Shown: positions 8,575 to 18,254 of the stretch, one piece after another
Layout of the letters: each line of letters starts with the position of its first letter
How positions within the stretch are numbered: position 1 is the stretch's first letter
DNA from: Chromera velia
Lineage: Eukaryota; Sar; Chromeraceae
Assembly (NCBI GenBank): GCA_018398765.1
Contig: JAHBMJ010002022.1
Location: 1-21,114 of the forward strand
Length of the DNA: 21,114 nucleotides
Direction: 5' to 3'
Notes under the pieces: model-generated
What the model was told of the DNA's origin: nothing
The model's input: the letters and a program-made list of their open reading frames with translations, nothing else
Databases searched by the model: none
Made by a program: the position numbers and the translations under genes

Positions 8575-9153
8575 AAGCCAGGTGAGGTTGTGAAGGTCAT
8601 TTCCCCGACTCTGTTTCGAATCAGACCCATCAGAGAGAGAGACAGGGGGTATGAGTCCTATGAGGTGGATCTTTTTGTGACGGCCATTCAACCGATGCCT
8701 GAAGAATTACAGCAGGAGCTGAGAAAACCTGGAGGGGTGTTGAAGAATGAACCTTCAGCAGCAGAGAAAGAAAAGGAGAAAAGAAAGAGATCAGACGGAA
8801 AGAAATTTATCATATGGAAGGACAAAAAGATGAAGCAGTTGTTCTTGGGGGAAGTGAAGGAAGAGAAGAGAGGGCGAGTGACTGTGTAGCATTATGGGTC
8901 GTATGGGAAAGGAGCGTTGAGAGATCGGCTTTATCGTCCTGCAGTAAGGAAAAAAGGAGAGAGAGCGGTAATGTTTACAAATAATATGAAGAAGTACGGG
9001 GCAGTGGAGCCAGATCTGTTTGAGGTGGAGAGAGAAGACATCGTGATTGAAGACGCGGAGGTTGAGAAGAATGGGAGGCTAGGTGAGAGCACGATCAGTA
9101 CTCTTCTCAGAGAGTATCGAAGAGAGGGAGTTTGCTTTGTCTACAGAGCCTGA
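8575..9153 (+). pseudogene. Integrase C-terminal region and linker to reverse transcriptase
   Basis: Across TAG 8572 the frame continues KPGEVVKVISPTLFRIRP after MVLFRHPLHHYGKVEEE. A vlfr...W/YGK...Gev.kv..t.f.i pattern of this kind resembles the small SH3-like barrel at integrase C-termini. After it come a Lys/Glu-rich run, TAG 8887, and RDRLYRPAVRKKGER. The frame ends at TGA 9151 within the frameshift zone leading to the reverse transcriptase frame. Confidence 0.6.
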
Positions 9154-11104
9154 AGACAGAATGTCAGGTTCCGGCGTCACTTCGTTTCTTGATTCCCTTA
9201 TCAGTACGTCTTCCTTCTTCTGTTCAGACCAAGAGGTGGGAAGAGTCCTACTGACAGAGACTACGCATCAAAAAGTGAAGTACGGGAGCTTGACACCAGA
9301 GATGAGAAAGAAGTGCGACAAAGCGAGGAGAGCAGAACTAGCCAAGCTGATGAAGTACGACACCTACGACACGGTCAGGAAGGAGAACGTCCCCGTAGGA
9401 GCAACCGTCCTAGACATGTTGGTGGTGGATACTTTGAAGATGAAAGCAGGAGGAGAGAGAGAGTTTAAGGCAAGAGCAGTAGCAAGAGGAGACCAGGATC
9501 CAAGACAGGGTGTGGAGACCGCCACGTGTGGTTGCCCACCTGATTCTGTTCGTTTCGTTTTGCTTGCAGCATTAGCATCCCCAAACTACGGAAAGAACTC
9601 AATCGCCTCCGTAGACTGTCAAAACGCCTATCTCCAGGCGAAGCTGAAGTCCCGAGTCCCAGTTTACGTCAGACCGCCTCCCAGTCATCCCGACAGAAAA
9701 GCAGGTTTGCTCTGGAAATTGAAGAAGGCCCTGTATGGTTTGAAGGATGCAGGGAGAGCATTTGAAGACCATTTGTGGGAGGTTTTGAGGAAACTAGGTT
9801 GGGAGCTCAGTCCGTTGAGCGGGGTGTTTTGGAAAAAGAAGGGAGGAAAGGTTGTTGGGTTGCTGAGTCAGTACGTTGATGATTTGATTGTCGTTTCGTT
9901 GGAAGGGGACACACAGAAGATGGTGCAAGAAATTGCAGAAGAGGTCCATTGCAAGGAGCCAGAGGTGTTGGGTCGCTATGTTGGAAATGATTATGAGGTC
10001 CTTTCAGACGGAAGAATCTGGTGCTCTCAGAAAGCGTACGTTGAGAGTATTCAAGGAGAACAGAGTAAACAGGGATCTCAGCCTCTTCCAACAGGGATGA
10101 CGAGAGAAGATGATAGGTCGGAGGTGCTAGATGCAGAGGGACACAGACGGTATAGACAGTTGTTGAGGGAGTTATCCTATGCAGCTCATAGCACCAGACC
10201 GGATCTCGAGTTTGCATCCGCATGGCTGAGTCAATTTAACCAAAAGCCAACCGTCAGAGCATGGAGACTTCTGAACAGAGCCATCAAATACGGACAGGCG
10301 ACTTCGGATCGAGGGATCATGCTGGACCCTCCCAAGTTGCATGAGAGAATGGAAGTGGTTCTGTATTGCGATGCAGTAAGGGGAAGCGAATTGAATCCAT
10401 ACCCACAGACAGGTTGGGTACTTACCGTCAATGGAAGACCGATCGCTTGGAAGAGTCGAAAACAGAAGAGATGTGCGAGGAGCATCAATTGGGCAGAACT
10501 TTGTGCACTGGAGGATGCGCTTGACTACGCATTGGTGACGATAAGATTCATTCGGGAGATCTGGAAGGACTCGCATTGCACAATTCGAACGAATTCAGAT
10601 GGGGTGTGCAAGATGCTCAAATCCAGAAACCCGAAGCCTCAGGAAAAGGACTTGATTGAACAAATAAGAGAGATGGGGGGGAAAGTGTGTGTAGTTGCAG
10701 CAATAGCGGCAATGGACGGAATAAAAGAAGGGAAGATCAGAGTACAGCATGTGTACGGCCATCAGAACTATGCAGACAGTTTCACAAAGCCAATGGATGT
10801 GGATCTGATTGCATCACTTCTTGAGAAAGACAGACAGGCACAGATAGTCTACACACCCACAGGTCTGTCAAGAGAAGAAAAAGAAAAGGAAGAAGAAGAT
10901 GATGATGAATGGCCATGTGTGCAGGTGGATTCGAAGACGCCTGAGATTCAAGGCAGGAGCGCGAGGAGAGAAGAACTGAGGGATAAACAACGGGTTGACT
11001 ACAAAGCGATAGCAAAAGGAATCAAAGTCAAGGAAGAGGGAGAAAGCTTGATGACGGATCGATTTGGTGAAAAGGGAAGGAATGCATGGAGAAAAGGGGT
11101 GTGA
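9083..11104 (+). pseudogene. Reverse transcriptase and RNase H of pol
   Basis: This is a stop-free frame of up to 673 codons, one base out of register with the preceding frame; the true junction lies between 9083 and 9153. Counting from 9083, the reverse transcriptase covers roughly residues 85-345: a VPVGATVLDM and EFKARAVARGDQ opening, the first catalytic Asp in SVDCQNAYLQA (Asp178), WKLKKALYGLKDAGRAF, and QYVDDLIV with the YVDD box at 9872-9883. A connection with SYAAHSTRPDLEFA follows. RNase H has Asp430 (YCDA), Glu472 (NWAEL), Asp506 (TNSD) and Asp565 (YADSFTK), all four catalytic acids. The acidic and basic tail ends at TGA 11102. These are clear copia-type signatures. The domain looks intact but lacks its own start and is stranded by upstream lesions. 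Confidence 0.93.
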
Positions 11105-11158
11105 GTGAAAAAGAGAAGGTAAAGGAGAAAGCATTTTGCAGAGATGAGAGACGCAGAA
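11105..11158 (+). other. Retrotransposon 3' non-coding region, part 1
   Basis: A purine-rich sequence between the pol stop and the hAT insertion. With 12399-12694 it formed an original non-coding tail of about 350 bp. Nothing else is recognised. Confidence 0.6.
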
Positions 11159-11166
11159 CTGATAAC
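11159..11166. repeat. 8-bp target-site duplication CTGATAAC (left copy)
   Basis: It is identical to 12391-12398 on the other side of the nested element. An 8-bp duplication is characteristic of hAT transposases. Confidence 0.88.
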
Positions 11167-11177
11167 TAGTGACCATG

Positions 11178-11235
11178 TTTGATTTGATTATATTTGATTT
11201 GATTTGATTTGATTTCATTTGATTTGATTTGAGCT
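11178..11235 (+). repeat. Subterminal TTTGA repeats of the hAT element
   Basis: About ten near-perfect TTTGA pentamers in a row (one TTTCA variant, one TATAT interruption). The other end of the element has the complementary array TCAAA at 12362-12380. Confidence 0.85.
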
Positions 11236-11587
11236 TCAACCTCAAATATTTGATATTTGGGGTAAGATTTGAGGTTAACCTCTTAGGGTTCCTTACTGAG
11301 TCACTGACTTACTGTCACTCTAATCATTTTTCTCATGACAATAGTTATCAGAACATTTCTGATATGTGTTTCAAAAATTTAAAAAAATATATATAAAATT
11401 ATAACTTATCAGTTCCATAAAAAAAATATGCCTGTGTGGCAGTGTATATACACTAGTTACTGAGACTCACTCTAGTACTAATAGAGATTAAGAACGTAAA
11501 ATTGATAGATTTGAAATTGCATATGACTTTTTGTTGATACGATAAAGTTAGAGCATGTACCAAAATTGAGGTGACAATCACTCAGCT

Positions 11588-12172
11588 TTATGGCACTTCC
11601 TTTTTCTCTTCTTCATGATCACTTTCTTCAATGTGAATCGAATCGATCGGTGGTGGGAGCTGCTGAGAGCTTTTTCTCTGGCTTTTCGGCTTTCCAGGAG
11701 TGGGTGCTCGTGGGCTTCTATTCGGTTGCGGAGAGATGATAACGGGGTGAGACGGAGAACCGCGCACACGTTTGCTATTACTGTTGGTGTTGGAACCGTC
11801 CTGTTTCTGGGCAGCTAAGCATCCAGAGTTGGTAAGTTCAGCTCCTTGGACCATGCCTGCCTGGATGTCTGCTGACTGGGTGTCTGTCAGACCGAGTTCA
11901 GCTGGCGAATGCATCTCGTCACCAAAAAAATCCTCAAGGGTTTCACCCTGGGGACCTCCAGACCCACCCACCTCACTCTCGTCTCTGAAAACCCCTCCCT
12001 GTGCCTCCACCAACCCTTGCAAATAAAACTGTTCAAACATGCTCTGCACCTCTCTCTTACCTCGCGCAGCCTGTTCGGAGGGGGAAAATATAAGAAGGTT
12101 TGAACGGAGATCCAGAAAGCCTGCAACATAAAGGGCTTGCTGCAACACCACACGACTGCGCGTGAGCAGCAA
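11588..12172 (-). pseudogene. hAT transposase remnant
   Basis: A minus-strand frame of about 194 codons with no ATG at its beginning. Near its N-terminal end is VAGFLDLRSNLLIF followed by a helical stretch ending in QSMFEQFYLQG; this resembles the LDPRfK-type segment that precedes the C-terminal dimerisation region of hAT transposases. After it the sequence becomes acidic and Ser/Pro-rich (EDFFGDE, KPKSQRKSSQQ, ESDHEEEKKE) and ends without the dimerisation block. A CACGCGCAG directly upstream could be a splice acceptor, so this may be one exon of a larger ancestral transposase. The assignment leans on one short motif plus the flanking hAT structure. Confidence 0.5.
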
Positions 12173-12390
12173 ACCATCAAGATTTAGGTTTTTTCATTTG
12201 AATCAGCATGTGTGATGGATCGGTACTTGCAAAAGGTTTTTCAAGACCTTCATATTTGAGGTTAAAAGTCATATTAATCAAATATTTGATCGTATTTGAT
12301 AGGTTTTTAAACACTAGGTCCTCCCTGACTGGATATTTGATTTAAGTTTAAGCCTTACCTCAAATCAAATCAAATCAAACATGGTCACTA

Positions 12391-12398
12391 CTGATAAC
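12391..12398. repeat. 8-bp target-site duplication CTGATAAC (right copy)
   Basis: The right-hand partner of 11159-11166. It lies immediately after the hAT terminal inverted repeat GGTCACTA. Confidence 0.88.
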
Positions 12399-12694
12399 AG
12401 GAGATCAAAGGGAGAGAAGCTACCTAAGAACGGAGCAAAGGCAACACGCTTGGTCTGTTGGGGGGCAGATCATTCCACGTCCATGTGTTCGCCTGCGTCA
12501 ACGCTCCAGACGTTCGAAGGAAGCAACTTAAACGGAGATCAAATGTAGTCAGGAAAGCACCTCAAATCAAAGCAAGATGGCAAAAGAGAACAGAAGAGAC
12601 AAGAAGGTACATGTGCGTGAATGATCGTGAATGGGAATGATGAATGAATGTGTAAGAGTGGGCTCGCTCCGTGAAAAAAGAAAAAGGATGCGAT
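12399..12694 (+). other. Retrotransposon 3' non-coding region, part 2, with polypurine tract
   Basis: The sequence continues the retrotransposon after the hAT insertion. No domain is seen in the short frame at 12458-12640. GAAAAAAGAAAAAGGA at 12673-12688, six bases before the 3' LTR, is the likely polypurine tract that primes plus-strand DNA synthesis. Confidence 0.7.
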
Positions 12695-13160
12695 TGATGA
12701 GGTATTAAGGGTCAGAGAGAAGAGGCGCGGCGCGCGCAGCATCATACCAGTCTAAATCGATCCGCGCATGCCATTGAGCGCCGTCGAGCGAATTATACAT
12801 GTCAGCAATACATGCATGAAGCGTTGTATGCGGGAAATTGCAATATACACGTGAACATGCATGCAAAAAGTACAGAACTGAAAGAGACTGAATGCGAGTG
12901 GACAGAAAAGCAAAGAGCATGTCATGTACGGGATATACAGACAAGTGTATTACATGAAATACGACAGATATAGACAGAGCAGACGTGCACGTGAGCGATC
13001 GATCGACCGATCGACCGAGAATTAGAAATACAGATAGAGAGTGTGTATCGAGGTCCGGACTAGAGAGATCTGTGAACTCGAGACCATTCCCGGAAGACCA
13101 GACTTACGAGTATATGTACAAGCGTGGATCTCTGAGCCTAGGTGAGCTAGGGATTCATCA
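12695..13160 (+). repeat. 3' LTR (466 bp)
   Basis: It begins TGATGAGG and ends GATTCATCA, so its six terminal bases are inverted copies of each other. It lacks the hairpin present in the 5' LTR and probably shows the ancestral structure. About 4 percent of positions differ from the 5' LTR by hand alignment. Confidence 0.93.
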
Positions 13161-13165
13161 TCTAT
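13161..13165. repeat. Target-site duplication TCTAT (right copy)
   Basis: The partner of 3628-3632, directly after the 3' LTR end. Confidence 0.85.
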
Positions 13166-13370
13166 CTAGAATTCTATATGGAACTAGATATGCCAGTAGA
13201 ATATTATAAATGCTTTTTGAATTCTTGTTAATAAATTTGATCGAATTATCATAATATCATTACCATTATTAGCAGTGGCATCATCTAGTGACATCTACTG
13301 TACATATGCCTACACATAATAACAATAATGTCCAATTGTATAAATGTAACGTTGCACAAGATTTAGTGCA
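13166..13370. other. AT-rich island, right part
   Basis: An AT-rich continuation of 3177-3627, with words such as ATAATATCATTACC and no open frame of note. Composition switches abruptly to GC-rich at about 13371 (GTGCACGCACGGGCGGCGCGG), which marks the right edge of the island. Confidence 0.55.
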
Positions 13371-13630
13371 GGTCGTGCACGCACGGGCGGCGCGGCAGAC
13401 TCCGCCAGCACCTCCAGACGCAACTTTCTCCCCAAGACTTTACTTGCATCTGATCGATGGATTTTGAGTATACCAGCTCGAGTCTAGGCTCGAGTCTAAT
13501 CTAGGTCTAATCGACATCTCGATCGACTCCGTATGTAGCTCTGCATGAGTTCTTTGATGCATTGACGCAGTCATGGAGTGAATGTGTACATGCATTGAGG
13601 GGTGAGAATTTGACAATTGGTCTCCCAATT

Positions 13631-13632
<2 letters not shown>

Positions 13633-13664
<32 letters not shown>
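13633..13664 (+). repeat. (CT)n microsatellite
   Basis: About 15 uninterrupted CT dinucleotides, followed by TTTCTTCCTTTCTTTC. Confidence 0.88.
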
Positions 13665-13669
<5 letters not shown>

Positions 13670-14633
13670 CCTTTCTTTCATTTGTTTCCGTTGATCTGAC
13701 ATTCATGTGACGATTCCTCGCTCTTTCCTTCTCGGTCGGCCATGCATGGAGAGCGCTTGCAGTCACTCACTCCCACCAAACACAAAGTCCCAATGCAGCA
13801 GTCCTACACGGCCACATGATCGATTCAAGTGTCTGCATGCTCATGCATGCATTCGAGACAGAAACGAATCCGGCCGCTCCAGCGTGAGGGGGGCCGTGAC
13901 GCAATCTGCCCGCCCTATAGGGAGATCAAGCGGAGCCCTCACTCAGCCTCCGTCGAGGTAGAACGTGGGCAGATTCCGGAAAGGATTTAAGAAAGAAAAA
14001 GGAAGGAAACGATTGAAGAGACGCGATCTCTTCTTCGATCGATCTCTCTGTCCTCCTGTCTTGTGTACACACTCTCTTCCCAATTTATCTTATCTTGCCA
14101 TTGCTTGAACGAAACAGCGAACGAACGAATGGATCGATCGGTCAGTATGCAGACGTCACGTTGGAAGCCGAGGAGTACGGACGTGGACACGAAAGAAACA
14201 AACATACAACAAGCCCACATCCATACATGGATGAGATGGACACACAAAACCAGCATGTAGAAGGAACGATTCATTGGTTAACCTTTCACTCACTCATTCA
14301 CTCATTCAGCTCTCTGACGGAGAACGAACGAACCAACGAATCATGCATTCATTCCACTTCATTCATTTCTCCGACAACAAGCATGCAAACAACATTCTGC
14401 GCCTCCTCCCCTCTTTCTCCACAATTAAGGGGATTCATGCAAGTATGCATGGATGCATATGATCCGTCCAATGCCCGCCTGCCCCTCACTCCTGCCTGCC
14501 GGCGCACTACACCACGCAGAGTTACAGATTGACATGAAGGGCAAGCGTCTCGTGCACCAACAAACAAATTTCCGACTCGCACCAACGAGTGGTATTTTGC
14601 ATGCGGACTTACAGAGAGATCCCTTCCGTCTTG

Positions 14634-14690
14634 CTTGCTTGCTTCCTTCCTTCCTTCCTTTCTTTCTTTTTTTCTTTCTTTTTTTCTTTC
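14634..14690 (+). repeat. CTTG/CTTC/TTTC compound pyrimidine repeat
   Basis: Tandem CTTG, then CTTC, then TTTC-type units form an almost pure C/T stretch about 80 bases past the gene B stop. Confidence 0.8.
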
Positions 14691-14769
14691 AAAGTTCAAT
14701 CATCTTCCTCAAAGTCTCAAAGTGATAAAATAGAATCAATCAATGTCCTTCGTGCTCCCCTCAATCCGC

Positions 14770-16463
14770 TTACTCGTCTGGTTGCTGCAACTCATCCAGA
14801 CAAGGGAGCACCACTTGCACAGGTGTACGGAGACGGGATGAATGCCTTCGCGGAACAGACAGAGACTCAGACGCGACAGCTGCATCATCTGAGGGGGGAT
14901 GGAATACCAACGTTCCTCCTCCACCCAGGCTGTTGCTTCTCCTGGGTTTTCGGCTCTTGTCGCCTTCATGTGCTTGCTTTCCCGTTCCTATCTTTTCCGT
15001 CTGACCCTCTTCTACGCTTCTCATACAAGAAGACGCAGAATCGGAACTACCCCCCAACTGCACTCTCACTGCCTCAGTCTTCATCATCCCTCCGTTTGCC
15101 GAATTCAATAACGACAGACGATCTCCTCCTCTTCCTCCTCCCTCCCTCACAGAAGAACCACCCACAGACGAAGACGAAGAGCTCGGAGGATCCACAACAA
15201 CATCACCATCAGGAATTCTCCCCCCCCAGTCTCTAACTTCTCTTCCGTCTCCCCCCCCGCCTCTCTCAAATACCTTCGGCACTCTCTCGACAGGAATGCA
15301 CGAGATGATGTCGGATGCAGACCCTGGAAACACTGGAAGTAGAGGGAGCTCTCCACCGCTGTCCATCTGCCTCACCCCATATAAAAGATTCAAAGCAGGT
15401 TCGCTACTCTGTCTCCATTCCCCCCCTTCTACACACCCTTCTCTAGAACTCGCCCCGACAGCAGTTGCTTCACTGAGAGCAACGCGAGCCGGAATATTGA
15501 GATTCAAATGGGGGGATCTTTCAGGTGAGCCCCTCGAACAATTGGAATGTGAGGGGAACTCCCCATTGCCCTCCCCCGCACCCGCAGCTGAAAACAAGCT
15601 CTCGCGCACTCTCGCAACATCAGGTGCGCTGTCTGTCTTGCTGGGCAACCCAGAGAGGCTCACTGCGGGATAGACGCACGAAGGGGGGGGAACCCAGCCA
15701 GCCGCCAGGGTCTCGAGAGGTGGCGGCGGGGGTATTCTCTTTCCTGTCCCGTTGAAAGAAGAAATTGTGCTCTGCATACGGCTGGACAGACAGAGACCGT
15801 GAGAAACAATACGTCTCGGACCTTGAACTTTCCCGAACCCCCCTCCGACATCTGTCCCCCCCCAAGTCAGCTGCCTATCTGGGGGGAGGCTGGAGGAGTC
15901 ATGGGGAGACGCTGTGTCAAGAGTCCCCTCTGTGTAGCCTCTCATCGGAAACACCGCACTTTTTGAGACAGAAAGGGCAGGGTAGGGAGACGGAGTTTGG
16001 CCCTCTTCCCCTGGAAAGGGTGAGGGCGGTATTCTCCCCTCGGCTGTCAGATCTAACACGTCATTGACTGAACTTTGTTGGGAGGGAATGGATGGATGAA
16101 ACGATGACCCCCTCTCTCTCGCACAATCTCTGCAATAAAAGTCACTAGTCCTAAGTCCCCTCTTTTCTCCGCTCTCTTTCTTCTTATTCGGGGACGAAGA
16201 AGGAGGACCGTCGAGCGGAAGAATAGTCTCGGCAACGGAAGTTCTCCTACCCCCCACCCGCCCCCTACCCCCCCATCCTCCGGGAAGCAGAGACAGACAC
16301 CCTTTTGTACACCTCCTACTGGCTCTTTTTTGGCGTCTGTGCACATAGGCGTTTCGGGAGTTGCGCTGCCACCTGCACCCCTCATGAATGAAGAGGTCCG
16401 TGCGACCCCAGGTGCAGCACCAGGTGGCAGCCAGGCCCAAGTTCAGGATCACACGGTAGTAAT
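14770..16463 (-). CDS. Gene B, exon 8: last membrane helix and long Ser/Gly/Pro-rich tail
   Basis: Its acceptor TTTCTTGCAG ends at 16464. The exon starts in phase 1 and is open for 564 codons to TAA at 14772-14770. It begins (D)YYRVILNLGLAATWCCTWGR, which looks like a membrane helix with an aromatic start, followed by TDLFIHEGC. The rest is low complexity: GGWGGRGRVGGRR, PPSSSPNKKK, SSFHPSIPSQQSS, DPPSSSSSSVGGSS and many short Ser/Gly/Pro runs with no recognised domain, probably a disordered cytosolic tail. Such a long stop-free stretch supports coding. Small introns inside it cannot be excluded. Confidence 0.6.
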
Positions 16464-16669
16464 CTGCAAGAAATCAGTTGATACAGAGTGTGGTTTTTGA
16501 TTGTTTGATGAAAAGTCAAAGCGACCATGCTCAGTCAGGTATGCCAAACCTGGATGAGGACTGATGAGAGAGACAGAAGAGGGAGAAGAGCGTCATGCAG
16601 GGGAAACAGTGACAAAGCAAGCGACAAAAAAAGTAAGAAAAAGATACCAACTCTGCGGTGAGAATTCAC

Positions 16670-16901
16670 CCTTTGGACTAGAAGCGATATTTGGTGCGGG
16701 TTTTAAAGCATTTTTAAGACTTAGAAAATTAAACCCGGATAAAGCAAGTGCAACATTAACTCTCACATATTCCATCGGAAAGACGAGAAGGAAATAGAGA
16801 GCAAGCCATGCATCGAGACGAAGGCAGAATAGAGCTTGGAGGGAGTCAACTGACTGACCCAGAAGTATCACCGTCAAGGCCAAAATGAAAACGATCAACG
16901 G
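16670..16901 (-). CDS. Gene B, exon 7: transmembrane segments
   Basis: Acceptor ATATGTTTGCAG before 16901; donor AAAGG|GTGAAT after 16670; phase 0 in, phase 1 out, matching both neighbours. It encodes PLIVFILALTVILLG, then QSVDSLQALFCLRLDAWLAL, then YFLLVFPMEYVRVNVALALS, ending in NIASSPK: two hydrophobic helices. The opposite strand has an unrelated 77-codon frame, judged a shadow because the minus strand fits splice signals and phase throughout. The following intron is 16464-16669. Confidence 0.6.
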
Positions 16902-17081
16902 CTGCAAACATATGGAGATGCAGTCCATTTATACGCAAATCATGCGATACGCACAAATGGGGATCGGAGCGCGCTGATGAAACAGACAGACCAAGACACG
17001 CTTCCTTCCTGCATTCACTGCCATGAAATCCGTCTCGTCACATCACATCATATCAGAAGACTGCGTGAACTGTCTCTGTAC

Positions 17082-17108
17082 AGGCAACCTCTCCCTCCAC
17101 TGCTCTGC
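17082..17108 (-). CDS. Gene B, exon 6 (27-nt microexon, tentative)
   Basis: Nine codons, AEQWRERLP, between acceptor GAGTCACAG and a weak donor CCT|GTACAG. It starts and ends in phase 0 and places a charged segment directly before the hydrophobic PLIVFILALT of exon 7. It is the least secure exon; a different donor up to 17060 is possible. Confidence 0.35.
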
Positions 17109-17349
17109 CTGTGACTCACTCAAGCAACCAACAACCATCATCAACCCCATGGTTGGAAAGTCGCACGAATGAAGGAAACACAGTCGAACCATCGCGAAAG
17201 GAGTGCGCACAACGGACCGTCTTTCGCCTGCTTTCCTGGACACAAAAAGAACACACACGAGTCATTCACGAACAAATCAAAAAAACAAACCACCAACAAA
17301 ACCCTCCCTACCAAGCTCCTCCCTGCATACAGCTAGCTGAACAACTAAC

Positions 17350-17821
17350 CACATTGGACCTGCTTTCCTTCACATACGCAGCCGTAGACTCGACCTGCAG
17401 AGCCCACCGCCTCCCAGTCCTCCTCGCCAACAGTTCCAATTCACCCACCGCCACCAACGGACACCCGTCTGGAGGACCGAACACCTTGATGCCCAGAATC
17501 GGGTCGCATCCATCGACCGTCATCGACAGTTCACTCTCGGCATCGAACAGACCCGACTCGAGATCCTGCATGGAGTACTCTCTCCTCTTTTTCGTTGTTT
17601 TTGTCTCCTCCCCCTCTTTCACGTGCACAGACTTGACGTCCAGTTTGGGCTTTTGTGTCCTGTCCTCTGAAGTCTCTGGAGGAGGTACACTGGCCAGTAG
17701 CTGGGCACCCTCAGGTGCTCCCAGGTCAAATAAGGCCACCGTTAGATGCTGCCACCGGTTGTGCGTGACGAGGCCTCTGGACAGCCTCTCCAAAATCATC
17801 TGAACCTCGAGGATCGCCACC
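17350..17821 (-). CDS. Gene B, exon 5: soluble domain
   Basis: Acceptor GATGGATGCAG before 17821; donor GTG|GTTAGT after 17350 (the same donor hexamer as gene A intron 1; GTATGT at 17377 is an alternative). It encodes about 157 residues including VAILEVQMILERLSRGLVTH, WQHLTVALFDLGAPEGAQLL, a Lys/Thr-rich loop (KEGEETKTTKKRREYSMQDL), MTVDGCDPILGIKVFGPPDG, and LVAVGELELLARRTGRRWAL. The mixed alpha/beta character looks like a folded domain, but no family was recognised. Confidence 0.6.
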
Positions 17822-18254
17822 CTGCATCCATCCATTCATCCATTCTTTCATTCATAAACAATCAAGCAGCCAGCCAAAGATTTATTCAATGAAGCAGTCC
17901 CTTCCAAGTAGAAAGAAAGCGCCGAACTTCGAGCTTCATTCAATTCAAACACAGCAGCATTGACATCGGACAGGACAGCACACGAGCAAACAATGGACAA
18001 CAGGCAAATACGGACACAGAGAACTGCGCTGTGCACCAACAAGAACAAACCGAGAAAGGGAAAAAGCACTGAAAGCAACTGACCAGAGGGGGGAAAAAAG
18101 CTAGCGAACAAAAAGATCACAGAACTATTCAATCCCTCGATTGATTGAAGAAGCACGCAATCAGCACAGAAAGCAAAACTGACTCAAGGCGAAAAACAAG
18201 AAAAATAAACCAGAACCCCCCCGCCCGAATGAGGAAAGGAAAGAAAAGACTGAC
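17822..18254 (-). other. Gene B intron 4
   Basis: An intron of 433 nt in the model, with donor GTCAGT and acceptor GATGGATGCAG. On the minus strand, 18030-17848 could encode a hydrophobic stretch and SDVNAAVFELNEARSSALSF before a stop, so an alternative exon here is possible; it was not included because phase could not be closed. Confidence 0.4.

Larger units (their letters stand above)
11167..12390 (-). mobile_element. Nested hAT-type DNA transposon, non-autonomous
   Basis: This 1224-bp element has perfect terminal inverted repeats of 23 bp beginning TAGTGACCATGTTTGATTTG, flanked by CTGATAAC on both sides. TAGTG fits the hAT terminal pattern (pyrimidine-A-purine-N-G), and 8-bp duplications fit the family. 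Both ends carry subterminal TTTGA repeats (11178-11235 and, inverted, 12357-12380), like the clustered transposase-binding motifs of hAT ends. The interior holds a minus-strand open frame with a transposase-like segment; full-length hAT transposases are far larger, so this is a deletion derivative. Strand is given by that frame. It inserted after the retrotransposon. Confidence 0.88.
3633..13160 (+). mobile_element. Ty1/copia-type LTR retrotransposon, full length, inactive
   Basis: This 9528-bp element is bounded by LTRs with TGATGA...TCATCA ends and flanked by TCTAT. The internal order is gag, aspartic protease, integrase, reverse transcriptase, RNase H, which is the Ty1/copia order. From 4312 to about 9150 all coding blocks lie in one frame; the rest of pol is in the next frame. 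Ten in-frame stops and one frameshift break it: TGA 4948, TAA 5311, TAG 5332, TAG 5371, TAA 6085, TAG 6463, TGA 6469, TGA 8098, TAG 8572, TAG 8887, and the shift at 9083-9153. A hAT transposon (11167-12390) is nested in its 3' non-coding part. No envelope-like gene remains once the hAT is subtracted. Confidence 0.95.
13371..14769. other. Spacer between convergent genes, simple-repeat rich
   Basis: No convincing gene. It holds a (CT)n run, scattered GCATGCA words, ATTCATTCACTCATTC-like repeats near 14283-14370, and a C/T-rich stretch at 14634-14690. The short open frames on both strands have repeat-derived composition. The right end contains the 3' flank of gene B, whose stop is at 14770-14772. 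Confidence 0.55.

Noticed and set aside
4312-9153. Host genetic code reading TAA/TAG as glutamine
   Set aside because: Gene A ends at TAG and the gene B model ends at TAA in plausible places, and the element also has TGA stops and a frameshift. Decay of a dead copy is simpler.
11105-12694. Envelope-like third gene of the retrotransposon
   Set aside because: Most of this interval is the nested hAT element; the roughly 350 bp left has no open frame of useful length.
13440-14532. Short open frames in the spacer between the two genes
   Set aside because: Composition follows the CT and ATTC simple repeats, with no domain-like segment or convincing splice structure.
16564-16797. Plus-strand 77-codon open frame
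   Set aside because: It overlaps gene B exon 7, whose splice sites, phases and hydrophobic helices fit the minus strand better.
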